A stretch of 64,000 bases of DNA, taken from NCBI GenBank assembly GCA_037974665.1, contig CM075773.1, positions 61,038,763 to 61,102,762 on the forward strand. The letters run 5' to 3'. Each line of letters opens with the position of its first letter. Position 1 is the first letter of the stretch. A model generated the notes under the pieces. That model did not search any database. It was not told the DNA's origin and saw nothing but the letters and a program-made list of their open reading frames with translations. This document shows positions 10,500-21,486 of the stretch, one piece after another. This DNA comes from Ehretia macrophylla (Eukaryota > Streptophyta > Magnoliopsida > Boraginales > Ehretiaceae). A program made the translations under genes and the position numbers.

Positions 10500-11017
10500 A
10501 TTTGCTACGGATTTGAGGGTTTTTGGATTTCAATCTCCTTGTAACATTATTCAATATTGGTAAATTAATCACCGTTATAAGAGAATTTAAATCTTAATTT
10601 CTCTGTCTTGCAATCCTTCAAAGAATTTGAGTTGATGCGCTTGTTTTCTGATGTATCGTTTACTTTTTCTTTTTTGTTCTCACTTTCTTTCTTCTTGTAT
10701 GTGATCAGACTATTGGTGTGTAATGTATGATCATTATGAATAAATAGAAAATAATATTCAAAATCGTGCTTGTGATGGTATTTCATTTCCAGAGTCAAAA
10801 TCTAAGCCTTTTTTTCGCTTTTGATTTTGTGATATGAATTTAAATGATTTAACTAACCCAAGAAAAAAAATTAAAAGATTAACAAATAACATTTAACTGA
10901 GACTTCAATTGCCAATATTTTGTTTAACTAGCATACCCTATGGACGTCATGTTAGAATAGAAACGAACAAAAGCTGGTCTGAGACTATTCTAATAATTAG
11001 AAATCAGCAAACTAGTG
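10500..11017. other. 3' flank of sHSP chimera, no gene
   Basis: This is T-rich sequence with the normal composition of a plant 3' UTR and intergenic DNA. No further features were seen. Confidence 0.5.
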
Positions 11018-11026
11018 TTCTGAATG

Positions 11027-11439
11027 GGGGTAAATTTCATCACTTTAATCTTTATTGTTTTAAAAATGGAAATAATGGTCTTTAATATTTGAAAAAAGTG
11101 ACGCGATGGGTCCTTCTTGTTAATGCAACGTTAAAAATCGAATGAAAAATACAAAATGATGTGTTTACCCTTACATTAATTTGATGAGTTATTGCAAATA
11201 TTGAAGACCTATAAAGTCACTTTCAAATAAATAGGGTTTTTTTTACCATTTTATCCTTAAAAAAAGAGTCATGTGACAAATAAATTATACTTTTACATTC
11301 ATTTTTAATACTGCACTAATGAGAAAGACCCACTGCGTCACTTTTTTAAAGTATTGAGGACCATGGCTGCTACTTTTGAAATAATGGGACTAAAGTAAAA
11401 GTCCATGCAAACAATAGGGACTAACAATGACATTTGCCC
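11027..11439. mobile_element. Mutator-type MITE (413 bp)
   Basis: The ends are inverted (GGGGTAAATTTCATCACTTTA and the complement of GGGCAAATGTCATTGTTAG). The flanks carry a 9-bp repeat with one mismatch (TTCTGAATG at 11018-11026; TTTTGAATG at 11440-11448). The interior has the 'ctttattgttttaaaa' units also seen in the hairpin MITEs. No coding capacity. Confidence 0.75.
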
Positions 11440-12000
11440 TTTTGAATGATATAATCATTTAGAATCATCGAAATTATTAGAATTCTTTTTTGTTTTACAT
11501 CATTTATTAACTATGTATTTATCTCAAATTGATCAATTCCTCAAATCTTAAGGTTAAAACTAATTATTGTAAGGGAAAAAGTGGAACTTTTATTTGTTTC
11601 ATCAAAATTAAATAGAATGACTTATTTGAAATAATGTGGAGCTTAGTTGATTATTTGAAACAAAAGAGAATTTAACAAATGATTTAAAATTTGTACAAAT
11701 TTAATGACTAGTAACGCAAATTATCCTATTTTGCGGTTCTCCGAATACAAGAATATGTACAAGATCTGCACAAAATGAGAAAGTGAAAATGTATCCACAA
11801 CTTTATGAGCAAAAGCGCTCGAAAATAATTATCAGGTAAAGATATAATGCACTTTTCAAGTTCTAGACCATGGTATAATGTTCCTTTTGGGGTAATTTTT
11901 TTTTTTTTTTGTTGATTAAGAAGATTTAGAGTCGTGCTATTACAACGTGTTGTTTTTCAACATAAACATAGCTATAGATAAGTGCTTGTAAGCAGCTAAT
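11440..12000. other. AT-rich intergenic, nothing recognised
   Basis: No open reading frames, terminal repeats or RNA signatures could be supported here. Confidence 0.45.
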
Positions 12001-12002
12001 GC

Positions 12003-12229
12003 TCATATGTCTTTTCTTTTTTCAACTGAAAATTTTATATTAATATCAACAAACAAATACAAGAATTGGGCTAAAGCAACCCAACTCATAGAAAAAAGAT
12101 ACATACAGTTAGATTCAGCGTAAACAAACAACCAACACGTCAAACACACAAGAACTGGTGAGTGCAATATTAAAAATGACAATCAAATTTACTATTTTTA
12201 GAAGTGGAAAATTTTATTGATATGGATCG

Positions 12230-12302
<73 letters not shown>

Positions 12303-12700
12303 CAAAAATATTTTTATATACCAACTATACGAACTATTTATACATACTTGTATGTTATTTACATTGATGTTGTAAGAGTCTCTAATTTAAAAATAAAGAT
12401 CACGAATCCAATGATATTTCAAAAGCAAAAAACAATTCATTCCCTTCAAAAGTTCCCCAACTCCATTCCTTTCATAAAGTCTAAATTATGATAAAAGAGA
12501 CCACACAAATAACTATGTTTTGATAATTTGATACCACTCCATAATTTTACCTCGTCAGAAAAGACCTTTGACACAATCCACTCACCGTTCATAATACTAA
12601 AGGGCATCTCCCAAAAAACATCTAGTCCAAGCATATTTAAGTAACAGATGTTTCACCGTTTCAATCTTCTAGCGTGCCTTTTGTTTCTACTATTTCACTT
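12003..12700 (-). mobile_element. Decayed LINE fragment (end of ORF2 and 3' tail)
   Basis: Read on the minus strand, 12690 to 12440 encodes pieces resembling the reverse-transcriptase zinc-binding region (zf-RVT) of plant LINEs. ETVKHLLLKYAW is followed after a frameshift by TRCFWEMPF-like sequence. Further 3' at 12110-12003 lies a tail ending TTCAGTTGAAAAAAGAAAAG. A TA microsatellite interrupts it. No intact ORF remains. Confidence 0.55.
12233..12300. repeat. TA dinucleotide microsatellite
   Basis: More than 30 TA units run without interruption inside the LINE remnant. Confidence 0.95.
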
Positions 12701-13009
12701 ATCTAAAAAAACTAAAAATCTAAATATAAAAATAAAAATAAGAAATTATGACCAATCAATTTTAACTATCAAAATAACCAAAATAGAAAATTCCTTTATA
12801 TTCCAGTTTTCTCACACCTAAAGGAGTTGACCCTTGTGAGGAGGAGGACCTCGATTGGTGAAATAGTGGAGATACATGTGACATTAGTTTTTTTTATTCA
12901 ATAAAATATTTTACATCACTTAAATTGTTACACATGAAAACTAATCTCAAAACCAAATAGCTAGTGGTCATATGATGTTAGATTTATCACACTACAAGAG
13001 AAATACTAT

Positions 13010-13320
13010 TTGGCAAGGGGAATCGTCTCTCGCTAAAAGCTTCGTCGTTGAATTGAGATCCCTCACCGACCCCACGCCATTTGGAGAGGGGTCGGTGAGG
13101 GACCATTTTGGTGACAATTGTGCGAGGGCAACAAGCCCAAGCTGAATGTGTCCCTCGTTGAGCCCTCGCCGAATGTGTCCTTTGCCGAACCCTCGCCGAA
13201 TTTGTCTCTCGCCGAACCCTCACCGAATTCGTCCTTCATCAAGCCCTCACTAAATTTGTCTCTCGCTGAGCCCTCGCTGTGCCCTCGCCAAACTCGTCTC
13301 TCGCCGAGCCCTTGCCGACT
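13010..13320. repeat. Left subterminal repeat array of CACTA element
   Basis: About a dozen degenerate copies of a 9-15-bp TCTCGCCGAGCCC-like unit occur here. They give a spurious repetitive reading frame. Confidence 0.85.
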
Positions 13321-14779
13321 CCGCGTAAAATTTAAATTATTATTTTTAGAAACTCTTTATAATTAGAGTAAAAAATTTAAATGGCAAAATTGAGAAATAT
13401 GAATTTCATATAAAAATTAAATTAATTAAAATTTGACAATCAAAATTCAATTTAAAATTAATATTATAAAATATTTTAATTACATATATGATTACAAAAT
13501 GTTTTAATTACATATATAATTACAAAATAGCTATCCCCCAAATCTAACTTAACCCTATGCATTTGAATCTTCTACAAAACTATTCACGAACTTTGAATCT
13601 CTAGAAACTCTTGTCATTGATGAATCTTCTCCAAACCTATAAAATTAATCACAAAAACATCAGACACTCCAAAAAAAAAAAAAAATTCAACTTTTACACA
13701 AACTATTCCAAAAAAACCAATCTTACACCTCAAATTATAATAACTATTTTTTTTTCTTTTAAGGGAGGCAAAAATCGGTTATAACACAATCATCACAGCG
13801 AAAGTGTTACCCCTCCTATCCTTCTTCAAGAGTGCACACAAGCAACTGTCTTGGGAGAATGTCCACACTCCAAAAGACTGCCCAAAACCGTAGTTAGCTA
13901 ATCAATCCACGCAACTATTTAATTTGTTTTACGAGAGAAACGTAAGTCACTTATTATACAGGTCATAGCAAAAAAAGAAAAAAAAATGCTTGGAATCTTC
14001 TATCAAGGGTCTAAAAATGAACTAATAATGGGATATGATCCCTTTGTCTCTGGTAAGTGCATCGAATACTTCAATATCATGTAAGTAACCGCTTTAATCT
14101 AAAAACTTAAGTTATCAAGAATGTATACTTGATTAGTTTAGTATATCCAACAAATTTCGACAAGTTGTTATATCACATTGATGCACCAAAGGGTTTGACC
14201 AAAGAAAATGTTTTTAAAAAAAATCTGCCAAAGGATCAAATACATAGTAAAATTATTGTCAACATTTCCATTGCAAAGCAAATCAAAGTACAAAGAAAAT
14301 AGACCTTACAACGATTTTTCTTAATATTTCCATCATAATTATAATATTAATTAGCTATTAATTTGTTTTCCCCCAACAAATTATTTTACGGCAAACAAAC
14401 AGAGCTCTGTAAAATATTTTATTTTTCAGAAAAATATTTTTCACGAAAAATATTTTCTACAAGCAAGTTATTTTGCGGCAAACAAATGGAGCCTAAGAAG
14501 ACACGTGGACATAGGCGTGAAAAATTGTATTAAATGGGATTTTTCCATATGGAAACAGTTGGACAAGCTTAAAAGAATTTTTTTTTTAAGCTCCTTAATT
14601 ATTTTTCGGTTATATCAGGTTTTATTTATAAGACTTTGAAATTGAATTTGGTTGCACGTAATAAAATAAATAATTGAAAATACCCCCCAATTCTATTTCT
14701 TTTTGTAAATAACCCCGGTGTCGAATTAGGTCGCGCCTTGCTTTGAAATATACATGTAGACACCATTTCAAACGGTGAG

Positions 14780-15060
14780 AGATGGCCTTGTCCCTCGTCG
14801 AATCGGCAAGGGCAAAGCCTGTCCCTCGCCTAATCGATGAGGGAAAGCCTTGTCCCTCGTCGTTTCGTTAAGGGAACGACATGTCCCTTGCCGAATCGGC
14901 GAGGGAATGCCTTACCCCTCGCGATTTCGGAGAGGGAATGGCATGTCCTTCACTGAATCAGCGAGGGAAGGCCTTGTCCCTCGCCGTTTTGGCTAGGGAA
15001 CGGCTTCCCTCGCCCAGCCCTCGTTGAAAAGCGGGGGCACGACGACGGCCCGTCACCGAA
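14780..15060. repeat. Right subterminal repeat array of CACTA element
   Basis: GGCGAGGGAA-type units alternate in both orientations (for example CTTGTCCCTCGCC and TCGGCGAGGGA), mirroring the left array. Confidence 0.85.
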
Positions 15061-15194
15061 ACCAATTTTTCTTGTAGTGTCATGTAAAGTGTAGATATCA
15101 CAATTCAAATCTAGTAGAAATTTGTCGTCCCTAACTTAGCCTTCTCTAAATAACTCGATCGACGGTATAACTTATGTTAAAGCTATTATTTTAA

Positions 15195-16285
15195 GGGTGA
15201 ATTGCACCAACGATCCTATATGTTTCATCCAAAATTCAATTGAATTCTATATGTTTCAAAAGTGTCAATATAGTTTTATATGTTTGCCTAAAAGTCTTAA
15301 ATTATTCTTATCGTTAATTTAGGAGCTAGTTTTAACAAAAAAATTCCTAATGACTTTTTTGCCCTATACTATTCTCCAAATCTAAATAATGACTAGAGTT
15401 ACTATTCATAGAATAGTAACTCAAAAATAAAAGAAGAAGAAGATACCTTATCTTCTTTATTTGACCATGTCACAACATGCAAAAGGTATCATTAGACTCG
15501 CAGCGACGAGAGGAAAAAGTTGGTACCAACCACGCAGATCACCATTAACCAGATAGTCACCAGAGAAAGAAAGAAAGTCAGGATGTGATTTCTCAATTTG
15601 TATGCCTCTGGAGTCTGGTACTCCAATTTCATATTGGAGCATATCATTAGAATCCTGGTCATGAGAGGGGTCCAACCATACTTGTCACGCCATCGAAGGA
15701 TGTCGAAGTTGGTCGGGATTTGAGAAGAAAACTGTGGATGTTGTAGCATTGTTCAATGTTGATCGTTGACCTGATCAATGATCGGATACCCATCAAATTG
15801 TTCATCATCCGATGAAGAGTCCAATGACGTTGGCCATTTAAAAATTGGACGGTTAGATTGTGAGATATCAAACGTTGAACGTGAGTTGTCTAATTCTTAT
15901 CAAATCTAAAATGTTCTGATCTAGTGCATTTTGGACCAATTTGAACTTTTTGCAAATATTTAGGACCAATTTGAACAATTTAGAAAATATTCACGACCAA
16001 TTTGAAACTTTTAGCAAACATTTAGGACCTAATAGAATTTTTTTCTTTCACACATATCATTTTCTAATTTTGCCCCTCATGCCATGGTCAGGTACAGATC
16101 ACATGACCAATTTTTCGTTAAAATTGAATTTTAATGGAAAGGATAAATATGAGACTTTTAAGAAATATATAAAACTAAATTGAAACTTTTAGATAAATAT
16201 ATAGGATTAAACTAAAACTTTTAAAACATATAAAATTAAACTAAATTTTAAGTAATATATATAGGACCATTTGTACAATTCACCC
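15195..16285. mobile_element. Mutator-like non-autonomous element with non-repeat cargo
   Basis: The ends are inverted: GGGTGAATTGCACCAACGATC on the left and the complement of GGGTGAATTGTACAAATGGTC on the right. The flanks carry a similar but imperfect 8-9-bp repeat (around TTATTTTA). The arms contain 'ctatatgtttcaaaag'-type units. The middle (about 15440-15870) is GC-richer and has overlapping minus-strand frames of 70-85 codons, as expected for a captured gene fragment (Pack-MULE style). No family was recognised for the cargo. Confidence 0.65.
15457..15871 (-). pseudogene. Possible captured gene fragment in Mutator-like element
   Basis: Three overlapping minus-strand frames, none over 85 codons, cover this GC-balanced block. 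One ends in a hydrophobic stretch (YLVNGDLRGWYQLFPLVAAS). The alternating open frames suggest a real coding sequence later broken by indels. I do not recognise the source. Confidence 0.3.
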
Positions 16286-16639
16286 TTATTTTTACACCAT
16301 CCAACTCAAATTTAGGCAAGTTTATAAAGAAGCGAACAAAAGTTACCGACTAGATGGCGCATTCTATTAAGAAATTCTATATTACTTTTCCATGGGCTTT
16401 TCCATATTTCTATTTGTCTCCAAAACTTCTTGTTTAAGATTATCCTTTAACGAAAATTGAATGATGTAAGACCATTTTGGCTAGTAATATATATATTCAT
16501 ACACTAGCCAGAATGAAAAAAACTGAAAAAATCTTTATAACAATTAATTATAAGTGACAGTATTAAAAGTTCAGAGTTTATATAAAAATTTTATAAAACT
16601 TAGAAAAATTATTCATCTTTGGACACCAAAATAAAAAAT

Positions 16640-16765
16640 AAAAAAACTGGAAAAGGTTAAAAAACTATTGTTTTTCTAAAATTTGAGTCTTTATTATTTT
16701 TTAAAAAATATTTTAAATTTATTTATATTGTGTAAAATTAATTAATTTAATTCTTATTATTTTTT

Positions 16766-16834
<69 letters not shown>

Positions 16835-17450
16835 ACTATATATGTTAGGAATTATTTTTCAAAAAAAATCAATTTAACTAATTTAAGCAAAGATTAAATT
16901 GAATTTTTTTGAAAATAATAAAAATTAAATTAATTAATTTTTTAAAAAAAGAATTAATATAAATTTTTTAAAAATAATTAAAATTAAATTAATTAATTTT
17001 AAATAATAAAAATGAATTTAAAATTTTAAGAAATAGTATATATATATATATATGTAACTATATATGTTAGGAATTATTTTTCAAAAAAAATAAATTTAAC
17101 TAATTTAAGCAAAGATTAAATTAAATTTTTTTGAAAATAATAAAAATTAAATTAATTAATTTTAAATAATAAAAATGAATTTAAAATTTTAAGAAATAAT
17201 AAGTATATATATATATATTATATATATATATATATGTAACTATATATGTTAGGAATTATTTTTCAAAAAAAATTAATTTAACTAATTTAAGCAAAGATTA
17301 AAATAATTTTTTTTGAAAATAATAAAAATTAAATTAATTAATTTTAAATAAAAAGAATTAATATAATTTTTAAAAAAATAATAAAAATTAAATTAATTAA
17401 TTTTAAATAATAAAAATAAATTTAAAATTTTAAGAAATAATAAGTACCAT
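16640..17450. repeat. AT-rich array: TA microsatellite plus three tandem copies of a MITE-like arm
   Basis: A unit starting TGTAACTATATATGTTAGGAA occurs at 16831, 17053 and 17235 (periods about 222 and 182 bp). Each copy is preceded by a TA tract; the tract at about 16767-16830 is the longest. The body of the unit resembles the right arm of the hairpin MITEs, and 16650-16766 resembles a left arm. The array looks like an old MITE whose loop expanded and whose right arm triplicated. Confidence 0.75.
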
Positions 17451-17701
17451 TTGCACAAAATTCACAACACCTCTCACAAATGTACCTGGTTTTGACCAAT
17501 CGAATTTGTGGCTAGAAAGTGTCCATGACATCGTGCTCTCATTTTACATTTGTCAAAAAATCGTCAATAAACACATGGTTTTAACCCTATTTCTCTATCG
17601 ACAAAAGAGAGAAAAACCCCCGTTTCTGCCACCTTCTAGACTTGGGGAGAAACAACAAAGCATTTATAACTGAACCTTTGCCATAATTCTTCTTTTCCCC
17701 T

Positions 17702-17744
17702 CTAGAAACTTCCAATACTTCATACACATCCCACCTATAAAAAC
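17702..17744 (+). promoter_or_regulatory. Heat-shock element and TATA box of sHSP gene
   Basis: CTAGAAACTTCCA at 17702-17714 contains GAA-nn-TTC in heat-shock-element phase. A TATA box (CTATAAAAAC) lies at 17735-17744, about 115 bp before the start codon. A second half-matched element (TTCTAGACTT) lies at about 17634. This arrangement fits activation by heat-shock factor. Confidence 0.7.
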
Positions 17745-17858
17745 ACCACCGATCACCATAAAATCTCACACACTGTAGCCAAAACAAAGCCATCACACAA
17801 CACAAGAATCTTTGTACAACAAAGCAATCAAAAAGCCAACATCTTTTCACTGAGCAAA

Positions 17859-18329
17859 ATGGATTTCAGGCTAATGGGTATTGACACACCATTGTTCCAC
17901 ACCTTACAACACATGGCGGACGCCTTCGACGACACGGACAAGTCCATAAGCGCACCCACAAGAGCCTACGTCCGTGACGCGAAAGCAATGGCTGCAACAC
18001 CAGCTGACGTGAAAGAGTACCCGAACTCATACGTGTTCGTCATAGATATGCCGGGGTTGAAGTCAGGAGACATAAAGGTACAAGTTGAAGATGAGAACGT
18101 TCTGATGATCAGCGGAGAGCGAAAGCGAGAAGAAGAGAAGGAAAGTGCCAAGTACATAAGGATGGAACGTAGAGTTGGCAAGTTTATGAGGAAGTTTGTG
18201 TTGCCTGAGAATGCAAACACAGATGCTATCTCTGCTGTTTGTCAAGATGGTGTGTTGACTGTTACTGTTCAAAAATTGCCGCCTCCTCAGCCCAAGAAGC
18301 CTAAGACCATTGAGGTCAAGATTGCTTAA
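17859..18329 (+). CDS. HSP17-CII: Cytosolic class II small heat-shock protein (156 aa)
   Basis: This is a complete intronless gene, usual for plant class I and II sHSPs. The protein starts MDFRLMGID and has a short N-terminal arm with LQHMADAFD. The class II signature around PADVKEYP sits near residue 50. The alpha-crystallin domain (about 48-140) contains [18 protein letters not shown] and GVLTVTV, and the C-terminal tail has the IEV anchoring motif. At 156 residues (about 17.5 kDa) it has normal class II length. Class II sHSPs form dodecamer-type cytosolic oligomers that hold unfolding proteins until HSP70 and HSP100 act. It has no organelle-targeting sequence. The upstream heat-shock element and TATA box support heat induction. 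The split paralogue at 8990-10493 lies 7 kb upstream on the same strand, so the pair is probably a tandem duplication. Confidence 0.96.
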   Translation: MDFRLMGIDTPLFHTLQHMADAFDDTDKSISAPTRAYVRDAKAMAATPADVKEYPNSYVFVIDMPGLKSGDIKVQVEDENVLMISGERKREEEKESAKYIRMERRVGKFMRKFVLPENANTDAISAVCQDGVLTVTVQKLPPPQPKKPKTIEVKIA

Positions 18330-19230
18330 AAAGAATTAAGCAGGGGAGAGGCAAGGGGGATTGGGGATGCCAGACCTCTCAGGCCTCCAACTTTTTTTTT
18401 CAATTTCTAGTTCAGCCTCTGGAATTAAGTGAACATAAGAGAGGCTCGTCTTTGTTCTAGTAAATTTTTAATGTATTAGAGGGTCTAATGTTTTTATATA
18501 CGTGTGTTTGTGTTGTGATCAGAGGTGATCTTCTATGATTATGATTGTGGTTAGTGATCAGTATTTGGTATAAACTGATCATATGTTGTGAGCTATGATA
18601 TTGTTAATTCTATTTCGTTTTTGATGTGGTGGATTTCTTTTGTTTTTTTTGTTTCTTTTTCTTATTTAAAGGAGGCCCGCTACACTTCTTCATAATTGAT
18701 CTTGCGATCTCTCCTTTATAAAATGAAAACCATATCACTAAGGGCCTGGCCTGGTTGGATTCAGAAGGAAAAAATAATAAATAATAAATAATAAAGGGAC
18801 ACAAAGGATTTAATAATAAAGGAAAAGAGGGAAAGATTATATTTTGTTTGGATGGGGTAAATTTATAAAATAAATGTTCATAAATAATTGTGTATATTTT
18901 TTATTTAAATTGAAGAAAAAAAGAGATAAATGATAAATTTTATAATTAAAGTGATATTTTTATTTTTTTAATATATATATGTAATAAATAAAAGGGATAA
19001 TAAAAAATCACCCAAATTTGGGTGATTACAAAACCCTCCAATCTAAATAAAAGGAAAAAAAAATTACTCCAAATTCAATCGTTTTTCCCAAATCACTCAA
19101 TCCAATCAAACTCAACAAATGCCGAGTGGTACATATGGTAGATCCTCTTTCAATCTTAAAAAATACTTTGTTCTTAGGATTGCTGATATCAAATTTTAGC
19201 TAACGTATAGTAAGCATTAATTAATTAGTT
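18330..19230. other. 3' flank of sHSP gene, with a weakly supported MITE-like segment
   Basis: The first 400 bp are ordinary 3' UTR-like sequence. About 18737-19115 has loosely inverted ends (TGGTTGGATTCAG and the complement of TGATTGGATTGAG) and an A-rich AATAAATAAT interior, suggesting an old MITE. No clear target duplication was found, so the class is left open. Confidence 0.35.
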
Positions 19231-19234
19231 TGGT

Positions 19235-19504
19235 AATTTTAGGTTAAATGCCTCAAATGCTCAATTAACTTTCATGGAAATATAATTTGGTCCCTCACTA
19301 TGAAAAGTTTTTTAGTCCTTCAATTTTTATATTTAGGCACAGCGCTAGTCTTTTCTTGTATTTTGTCAAATTTTGAAATTTAAGTGTATGTGTGTCCATG
19401 TTTACACTTTTTTAAAATTGGTCTTTAATGTTTTAAAAAAATTATATTAGTCTTTAATATTTAAAAAGTTTTTATTATTTAAAACTAACTAATTTAGTAC
19501 TTAT
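19235..19504. mobile_element. Left part of a hairpin MITE interrupted by the gypsy element
   Basis: The arm has units such as 'tttagtccttcaattttta' and 'ttagtctttaatattta'. The matching inverted arm resumes at 28168, beyond the gypsy element, and ends GACTAAATGTGAAATTTACC near 28436. The two parts together resemble the other hairpin MITEs. Confidence 0.6.
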
Positions 19505-19980
19505 TGACGAGGGGGATTTTAAGCTGAGGTAAGATACCTACGCCGAGTTGTGGCGGGTTAATTCGAGCCAAGCCAAGCATATTTAGCTAATGCCTAACCT
19601 AGATGCTGATCCAACCTCACCTCGACCCCGAAAAACTTCGACCTCGGTGCTAGATGTTTTGATGGGACATAAAACCTTGATAGGACATCAAAACTGTACC
19701 GCATTAAATGATGTCAGGTCCGAATTTAGTATAAATAGAGTTCCACCTCTTCATTTCGAGGATAACTGATCATTAATACTTTCAGCTACTTTGCCAACTC
19801 GAACATACTAATCATTCGCACGCCCGATGAGAAAATCTGGGTCATCACCCCGCCTTTTTCTTCCCTTTCCTTGTGCAGGTTAAATGGTCGACCTGAAAGT
19901 TCAACTCGGAGTCCAACCTGAAAGTCCAGCTTGGCAGAGGTAGCCACCCGATCTCAACTACGAGATTCCCAACCTCGACA
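19505..19980 (+). repeat. 5' LTR of gypsy element
   Basis: This LTR is 476 bp. It contains a TATA-like GTATAAATAGAG near 19730 and ends CTCGACA. The partner is 27686-28167. Confidence 0.93.
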
Positions 19981-19983
19981 GTT

Positions 19984-20000
19984 TGGCGCCGTCTGTAGGA
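19984..20000 (+). promoter_or_regulatory. Primer-binding site region of gypsy element
   Basis: TGGCGCCGTCTGTAGG lies three bases after the 5' LTR. It matches the form common in plant Ty3/gypsy elements. The priming tRNA was not determined. Confidence 0.75.
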
Positions 20001-20046
20001 ACGAGTTCTTTCTATCACTCTTCTTACCACTCATTGAGAAACTATC

Positions 20047-21465
20047 ATGGTACAAACTAGAAGCCACAGCGCACCGGTAGAGGACTCATCCAACCCGGAC
20101 GAGGACCTCAAAATCACGTAGGTGCCTAGCCGAGATCCAACCCAAACCGACGTTGGAACGAGCCAACGTATACACTTAGCCTCAAAAATCAACCCCTCTA
20201 CAAATGGAGACCTCAACTCCAGCATGTCACCGGAGATGAGGATAATGCTTAAGATGTTCTAGGAGCTAAAGGAGTAGGTAGTCCAGCTAGCTACGGAACC
20301 CCCAGTTCCACAAGCAGCTATGCCGCGGCCCATGTGTCCACAGTTCCGCATTCCATCCCCTGGGCGAACCCGAGCGCAAGACGGAGAAGGCTGCGGCTGC
20401 CATAGCCAAGGTCATTAACCAGCTCGGAGTAAGCCCACTCTCGCCCGAGGTACTGGCAATGCCATTGCCTACCAACAACCGGATGCCCAACCTGGCTGTC
20501 TATAATGGGGATGGAGACTCGACCAGCTACCTGCTCAACTTTGATTACCATATGACTCTGCTTGATATGACCGACCTCATGAAGACGAAGACATTCCCGA
20601 TCACCCTGGCTGGCAATGCCTTGGACTGTTTCCAAAAACTTCATCTTGGCTCTATTTCAAGTTTTTATTAGCTGGCTGAGGTTTTCTTGCCCTGCTTCGT
20701 GAGAAGCCGAGGTGCAACCCGCCACATTCGTCATTGCTGTCGGTGAAACAGCATAAAGGAGAAAGTCTAAGGGCTTACACAGCCCGGTTCAATGAGGAGA
20801 CCCTAAGGATACCCAACCTGGAGGATTCCATAGCATTAATGGCTTACTAAAGTGGGCTCAGGTCGGGCCCCCTTACATTCTCCTTGGCCATCGACCCTGT
20901 GGATACCGTAGCCGAGCTGATGGTACGGGCAGAAGGGTACTTATACTCGAAATAAATCTATCAGGCGAATAGGGATGATGACAAGGAGAATGAAGCTGAA
21001 AAGAAGGGAGAGACCTCCCGAGCCCAACCTGAGAGTAAGATCCAAAATAACCAAGGCAAGTAGCCAAAGCAGAACCCCCGGTTCACTATGTTCACTCCCC
21101 TCAACACCTCAAGGGAGCAGATTTTAATGGAGATCCAACACCAGAATCACCTGCTTCTAGCGCCGAGGATGAAAGACCGACTTGAGAAGTGCAATAGGAC
21201 CAAGTATTGCTGCTACCATATGGATTACGGCTATACCACCGAGGAGTGCAAAGACTTGAAACAGGAAATCGAAGCACTGATAGCCCGAGGTCACCTCTGG
21301 AGGTACGTAGATCAGCAGCCGACCCAGAGTCAAGATCAGAGGGACAGAGAGAGAAGTCCACCTAGGCGCCAGGTCAGGGGCGGACGTTTGGCTGTGATCG
21401 AGACCATCGCCGAGGGATTGGTGTCAGGTGGGGAGACCTCGGCTGGTAGGAAGGGTTATGTTTGA
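20047..21465 (+). pseudogene. gag: gag of gypsy element (broken)
   Basis: It starts MVQTRSHSAP at 20047. The Retrotrans_gag core is visible from about 20466 (AVYNGDGDSTSYLLNF, TFPITLAGNALDCF) and continues past stops to about 20950. A nucleic-acid-binding part near 21204-21300 has a C-x2-H/Y-x4-C-like knuckle (YHMDYGYTTEECKDL) followed by IEALIARGHL. At least five in-frame stops and frame changes break it. The stops sit where family members usually have Gln or Arg codons. Gag forms the virus-like particle that packages element RNA; this copy cannot. Confidence 0.85.
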
Positions 21466-21486
21466 GCTGAAAGAGAGTATGGGCCG

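Larger units (their letters stand above)
12990..15079. mobile_element. Non-autonomous CACTA (En/Spm) transposon
   Basis: The left end is CACTACAAGAGAAAT and the right end TTTTTCTTGTAGTG, which are the diagnostic CACTA termini. A 3-bp TCA duplication flanks them (12987-12989 and 15080-15082). Both subterminal zones are GC-rich arrays of a CCCTCGCCGAA-like unit (about 13010-13320 and 14780-15060) in opposite orientations, as expected for transposase-binding repeats. The AT-rich interior shows no transposase, so movement would need a helper. Confidence 0.93.

Noticed and set aside
12204..12491. 95-codon plus-strand frame rich in IYIY
   Set aside because: It is the translation of a TA microsatellite and its flanks inside a LINE remnant.
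13118..13366. Repetitive Ser/Pro-rich reading frame on the plus strand
   Set aside because: It is produced by the subterminal GC-rich array of the CACTA element; there is no promoter and no family resemblance.
13320..14780. CACTA transposase gene inside the 12990-15079 element
   Set aside because: No frame or motif of a TNPD- or TNPA-type protein was found; the interior is AT-rich and stop-dense.
18737..19115. PIF/Harbinger (Tourist-type) MITE
   Set aside because: The left end GGGCCTGG is suggestive, but no matching right end with a TAA/TTA duplication was found.
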